Shown here in pieces: positions 41,736 through 44,740 of a stretch of DNA of 44,740 bases (within the stretch, counting starts at the first letter, position 1; every line of letters starts with the position of its first letter). Where the stretch lies: assembly GCA_030603685.1 (NCBI GenBank), contig JAUVXG010000016.1, positions 1 through 44,740 on the forward strand, in the 5' to 3' direction. Position numbers and translations under genes: made by a program. Origin of the DNA: Pleomorphomonas sp. GTDB lineage: Bacteria > Pseudomonadota > Alphaproteobacteria > Rhizobiales > Pleomorphomonadaceae. The notes under the pieces were generated by a model. It did not search any database, had not been told where the DNA came from, and saw only the letters and a program-made list of their open reading frames with translations.

Positions 41736-42883
41736 CGGGCGGCCTCCTGTCGGGCGAATATCGCGCGCCGAAGGCGTTCGATCAGCCTGTCGGCGAAGCT
41801 CGTCGAAACGACCGGATGGACGCCGACGGCGATCATCACCGCGAAGACGAGCGCGAGCAGCGTCGGCGCGACAACGGCCATGAAGGAAATTTCGGGCGAT
41901 CCCTTGGAAATGCCCATGACGGCGAAACCGAGCACGCGGACCACCGAGCCGACGATGATCGCCATGGTCACCGGAAGCGTCTGGCCGCGGCGATTGCTGG
42001 TCGGAAAGCCGAGGAAGAGGAACACGGCGAGCGCTTGAGCCAACGGATAGATCGGCTCGCCGATCCGATTCATGATCTCGGGAACAATTTCCGGATCGTC
42101 GTCCGTCTTGCGCATCTCCAACAACTCGCCGAGCGTGCGCTCCGACAGACCGTAGCTGGCATCGCCCGCCTTGGAGGTGAGCTGGCTGAGGTCGAAGGCG
42201 TAGGAGCCGAAGGTGACGAAGGTGTTGGCGCCGCTGCTCTTGGCTTTCCGTTCGACCGTCCCCTGTTCCATCACGATCATGGACCGGCCCATCACCTCGG
42301 CAACGCGTCCGCGCTTGGCCGAATAGGTATAGGAGAACTCCGGGCTGCGATCGTCGAGAATGAACAGGTCGAGCAACGAGCCGTCCCCGTCGCGATTGCG
42401 AATGTGAAAGGTCAGGCCGGCATCGACCTGGGTGAAGCGGCCGGGCTGGATGACGTTGGCGACGATGTCCGCCCGCACCGTCTGCATCATGTCGGAGACG
42501 GACCGGGAAGAACTGGGACTGATCCAGAAGGCCAGCGCGGCGACGAAAGCGGCCACCGTCAGCGCTGCGGCGACGAAGGGCAGGGCGAAGCGTCGTTGCG
42601 ACACGCCGGCTGCGGTGATCGCGACAATGCCGCTGTCCGCCTGCAGGCGTTGCAGCACGAGGACGAGAGCCACGACCAGCGCAAATGGCGCCACCACGCC
42701 GAGAACGCGCGGCATCGAGAGCATGGTGAGGCCGAGATAGACGGCAATGGCCTGGCCCTTGGCGGTGACCAGATCGAAACGGCGAAGCGCCTGGGTTACC
42801 CACGCGATGCCGGCAAGCGTCATCATCACGCCGACGAAGGCATAGAGCGTTTGCGAGAAAAGGTAGGTGCCGAAACGCCGCAT
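41732..42883 (-). CDS. lptF: LPS export ABC transporter permease LptF
   Basis: A 383-aa YjgP/YjgQ-family permease, the partner of LptG. It starts MRRFGTYLFSQTLYAF, as LptF usually does. It has three N-terminal helices with the coupling segment ADSGIVAITAAGVSQ (about 82-96), a periplasmic beta-rich domain (about 130-260) and three C-terminal helices. It is first in the lptF-lptG-lptD-surA-pdxA-rsmA run and divergent from pepA. The 229-bp gap upstream presumably holds both promoters. Confidence 0.95.
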   Translation of the reverse strand: MRRFGTYLFSQTLYAFVGVMMTLAGIAWVTQALRRFDLVTAKGQAIAVYLGLTMLSMPRVLGVVAPFALVVALVLVLQRLQADSGIVAITAAGVSQRRFALPFVAAALTVAAFVAALAFWISPSSSRSVSDMMQTVRADIVANVIQPGRFTQVDAGLTFHIRNRDGDGSLLDLFILDDRSPEFSYTYSAKRGRVAEVMGRSMIVMEQGTVERKAKSSGANTFVTFGSYAFDLSQLTSKAGDASYGLSERTLGELLEMRKTDDDPEIVPEIMNRIGEPIYPLAQALAVFLFLGFPTSNRRGQTLPVTMAIIVGSVVRVLGFAVMGISKGSPEISFMAVVAPTLLALVFAVMIAVGVHPVVSTSFADRLIERLRRAIFARQEAAR

Positions 42884-43112
42884 CGTTGTTCCATGTCGAG
42901 CCTGCCGAGGGCAGGACAGCCGAGGCTAGCAGCCCTATAGTGAATTCTTCCTTCCCGAAAAGGGTAAATTTTCGAGCTCGGGCCTCGCGTCCGTCGGTGG
43001 TGGCCGCGTGGAATGAAACTCCAGTCTTGCTCTCGCTCCCATCAAGCGCCACATTCGGCCGGCATGTCCGGACCGCACCCGCTGATGGGTGCCCGGCAAT
43101 CAGGAAGATATC

Positions 43113-44606
43113 ATGGCGGCTGCTCCCTCTCTTTCTTTCTCCAAGACTCTCGAGGCTGATGCCCCGGTATTGGTCGTTTTCGTCGATCCGGACAACAAGC
43201 CCGGCGCCATGGGAAGCGCCGTGATCGACCAACTGACGGGCGGTCTCGATCGAGCCGTGGCGGCCACCGGCTTTTCCGGCAAGCCCGGCTCGTTTCTCGA
43301 TATTCTCGCCCCATCCGGTCTGTCGGCCGGTCGCCTGATTCTGGCTGGTGTCGGGGCGGCGGCCGAGTTCGACGAAACGGCGGCGCTGAAGCTGGGCGGG
43401 CAGGTTTACGGCAAGCTGAAGGAGCTCAAGGCCAAGGCCGCGACGATCGTGCTTGAGGGAACTGGCGGGCCGCTCAGCCCCGAACTGGGCGCCGAGTTCC
43501 TGCTGGGACTGCGCCTCAGGGCCTACGAGTTCGACAAGTACAAGACGGTGAAGAAGGACGAGGCAGCCGGCCCCGTTGCCGTCACCGTCGTCGCCGAGCA
43601 CGCCGGCAAGCTCAAGAAGGCCTGGGCCGATGTCGAGGCGGTGGCCGAGGGTGTCGTAATCGCTCGCGACCTCGTCCATGAGGCGCCGAACGCGCTCGGG
43701 CCGCAGGAGTTCGCCGCCGAAGCCGAAAAGCTGAAGAAGCTGGGCGTCGAGGTGGAAGTGCTCGGCGAAAAGGATCTCCGCAAGATCGGCATGGGCGCAT
43801 TGCTCGCCGTGGCCCAGGGCTCTGCCCGGCCGCCGCGTGTCGTGGTCATGAAGTGGAACGGCGGCAAGGACGGCGACAAGCCGGCCGTGTTCATCGGCAA
43901 GGGCCTCGTCTTCGATTCGGGCGGCATCTCCATCAAGCCGGCCGCCGGTATGGAGGACATGAAGGCCGACATGGGTGGCGCGGCCGCCGTCACCGGCCTG
44001 TTCCGGGCTCTGGCCGGCCGCAAGGCGAAGGTCAACGCCATCGGCCTGCTCGGCATCGTCGAGAACATGCCCGACGGCGGTTCCTACCGTCCCGGCGACA
44101 TTCTCACCTCGCTGTCGGGGCAGACCATCGAGGTGGTCAACACCGATGCCGAGGGTCGTCTCGTTCTCGCCGACGTGCTGACCTACGCGGCCGATCGCTT
44201 CAAGCCGGCCTTCATGATCAACCTCGCCACGCTCACCGGCGCCATCGTGGTGGCGCTCGGCGCCCAGATGGCCGGCCTGTTCTCCAACGACGACCAGTTG
44301 GCCGGCGACCTCGTCAAGGCCGGCGAGGACACCGGCGAGCGTCTGTGGCGCATGCCGATGGGACCGGAGTACGACAAGCTGATCGACAGCCGCTTCGCCG
44401 ACATGAAGAACTCCGGCGGCCGCAATGCCGGTTCGATCACGGCGGCGCAGTTCCTGAAGCGCTTCGTCGGCGAAACGCCCTGGGCGCATCTCGACATCGC
44501 CGGTACCGCCATGTCGAGCCCGGAGACCGACATCAACCGGGCCTGGGCCTCGGGGTTCGGCGTGCGCCTGCTCGACCGCCTGGTCCGCAACCGCTTCGAG
44601 AGCTGA
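43113..44606 (+). CDS. pepA: Leucyl (cytosol) aminopeptidase, M17 family
   Basis: A 497-aa di-metal aminopeptidase removing N-terminal residues from peptides. PepA of E. coli is also a DNA-binding architectural protein. Metal and catalytic residues are all present: Lys263 and Asp268 ([10 protein letters not shown]), Lys275, Asp286 (DMKADMGG), and Asp345, Glu347 and Arg349 in the signature [12 protein letters not shown] (343-354). The N-terminal domain is the usual variable Rossmann-like part. ATG 43113 follows AGGAAG by about 5 nt; an in-frame start 24 bp upstream is less likely. It is followed by a terminator and then holC, as in many proteobacteria. Confidence 0.96.
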   Translation: MAAAPSLSFSKTLEADAPVLVVFVDPDNKPGAMGSAVIDQLTGGLDRAVAATGFSGKPGSFLDILAPSGLSAGRLILAGVGAAAEFDETAALKLGGQVYGKLKELKAKAATIVLEGTGGPLSPELGAEFLLGLRLRAYEFDKYKTVKKDEAAGPVAVTVVAEHAGKLKKAWADVEAVAEGVVIARDLVHEAPNALGPQEFAAEAEKLKKLGVEVEVLGEKDLRKIGMGALLAVAQGSARPPRVVVMKWNGGKDGDKPAVFIGKGLVFDSGGISIKPAAGMEDMKADMGGAAAVTGLFRALAGRKAKVNAIGLLGIVENMPDGGSYRPGDILTSLSGQTIEVVNTDAEGRLVLADVLTYAADRFKPAFMINLATLTGAIVVALGAQMAGLFSNDDQLAGDLVKAGEDTGERLWRMPMGPEYDKLIDSRFADMKNSGGRNAGSITAAQFLKRFVGETPWAHLDIAGTAMSSPETDINRAWASGFGVRLLDRLVRNRFES

Positions 44607-44615
44607 GAAGAAGCG

Positions 44616-44647
44616 CGGCCGACACCTCGGGTGTCGGCCGTTCTCGT
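44616..44647 (+). terminator. Rho-independent terminator between pepA and holC
   Basis: CGGCCGACACC/GGTGTCGGCCG forms an 11-bp stem (44616-44626 with 44630-44640) with a TCG loop, followed by TTCTCGTT. It lies 10 bp after the pepA stop, so holC probably depends on readthrough or its own promoter. Confidence 0.8.
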
Positions 44648-44662
44648 TGGGCGAAATGATCG

Positions 44663-44740
44663 ATGACTGAGGCCCTTTTCTACCATCTCGACGGCCAGCC
44701 GCTCGAGCGGGTTCTGCCGGTCCTGCTGCAGAAGTCGGTC
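44663..44740 (+). CDS. holC: DNA polymerase III subunit chi (HolC), 5' part only
   Basis: The first 26 codons of a gene cut by the window edge. The peptide starts MTEALFYHLDGQPLERVLP, characteristic of alphaproteobacterial HolC, which links the clamp loader to SSB. Its place just after pepA supports this. The ATG is 56 bp past the pepA stop, without a strong ribosome site. Confidence 0.85.
   Translation, partial: MTEALFYHLDGQPLERVLPVLLQKSV

Noticed and set aside
41736-44489. Open frame upstream of lptG running antisense through lptF and pepA
   Set aside because: Only the LptG part (from 41735) has family features; the rest is antisense or out-of-frame shadow of lptF and pepA.
1-44740. tRNA/rRNA genes, CRISPR arrays, insertion sequences or phage genes
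   Set aside because: None found on reading: no cloverleaf with TTCGAAT-like arm beside an acceptor stem, no regularly spaced repeats, no transposase or integrase motifs.

Overview
The window is one contiguous stretch of a GC-rich (visually about 65% G+C) alphaproteobacterial chromosome, most likely from the order Hyphomicrobiales (Rhizobiales). The evidence is gene order: gmk, rsmA, pdxA, surA-like, lptD, lptG, lptF, pepA and holC follow a familiar rhizobial arrangement, as do hisF-hisE-coaA and hslV-hslU. Family-level protein features agree, such as the HslV propeptide, the GGTCVIRGCVPKK form of glutathione reductase and the CxxC-bearing LptD N-domain. A facultatively anaerobic genus such as Pleomorphomonas or a relative would fit, but the genus is a guess. 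No rRNA, tRNA, CRISPR array, phage gene or transposase was seen.

Layout. 0-6.7 kb: a PaaK/DVU_1553-like CoA ligase, a regulator joining an AcoR-type GAF-PAS sensor to a CRP/FNR DNA-binding half, a HAD phosphatase, and molybdenum-cofactor genes (moaC, moeA, and a MoeB/HesA-like adenylyltransferase lacking the zinc cysteines). 6.8-14.5 kb: a membrane chemoreceptor, an MgtC-family protein, a DUF6766-like membrane protein, gph, a DUF2059 periplasmic protein, glutathione reductase and an AraC-GyrI regulator. 14.6-23.9 kb: a divergent amino-sugar locus. One arm encodes a MurQ-like etherase, a complete sugar ABC importer and a Gfo/Idh/MocA oxidoreductase; the other encodes a BadF-type sugar kinase, a GntR/HutC repressor and NagA. 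Together they could import MurNAc or GlcNAc without a PTS and convert it to glucosamine-6-phosphate. 24.0-31.1 kb: coaA, hisE and hisF, then a soluble double-PAS chemoreceptor and an SDR-type protein where hisA, hisH and hisB would be expected, then hslVU. 31.1-33.6 kb: a LacI-type regulator and an aldo/keto reductase. 33.7-44.7 kb: yicC-gmk converging on rsmA-pdxA-surA-lptD-lptG-lptF (ribosome maturation, vitamin B6, outer-membrane biogenesis), then divergent pepA and the start of holC.

The strongest candidates for something little described are (i) the GAF-PAS-CRP chimera with an N-terminal cysteine cluster, sitting between a CoA ligase of unknown substrate and Moco genes, and (ii) the PTS-independent MurNAc/GlcNAc import and recycling locus with an extra oxidoreductase. 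Other notable points are two odd-centred palindromes 32 bp apart upstream of the DUF2059 gene, an FNR/FixK-type box upstream of mgtC, and local breaks in otherwise conserved gene order (hisAHB, rpiA, and the genes before yicC). All functional statements rest on motifs and remembered family knowledge; no database search was possible.
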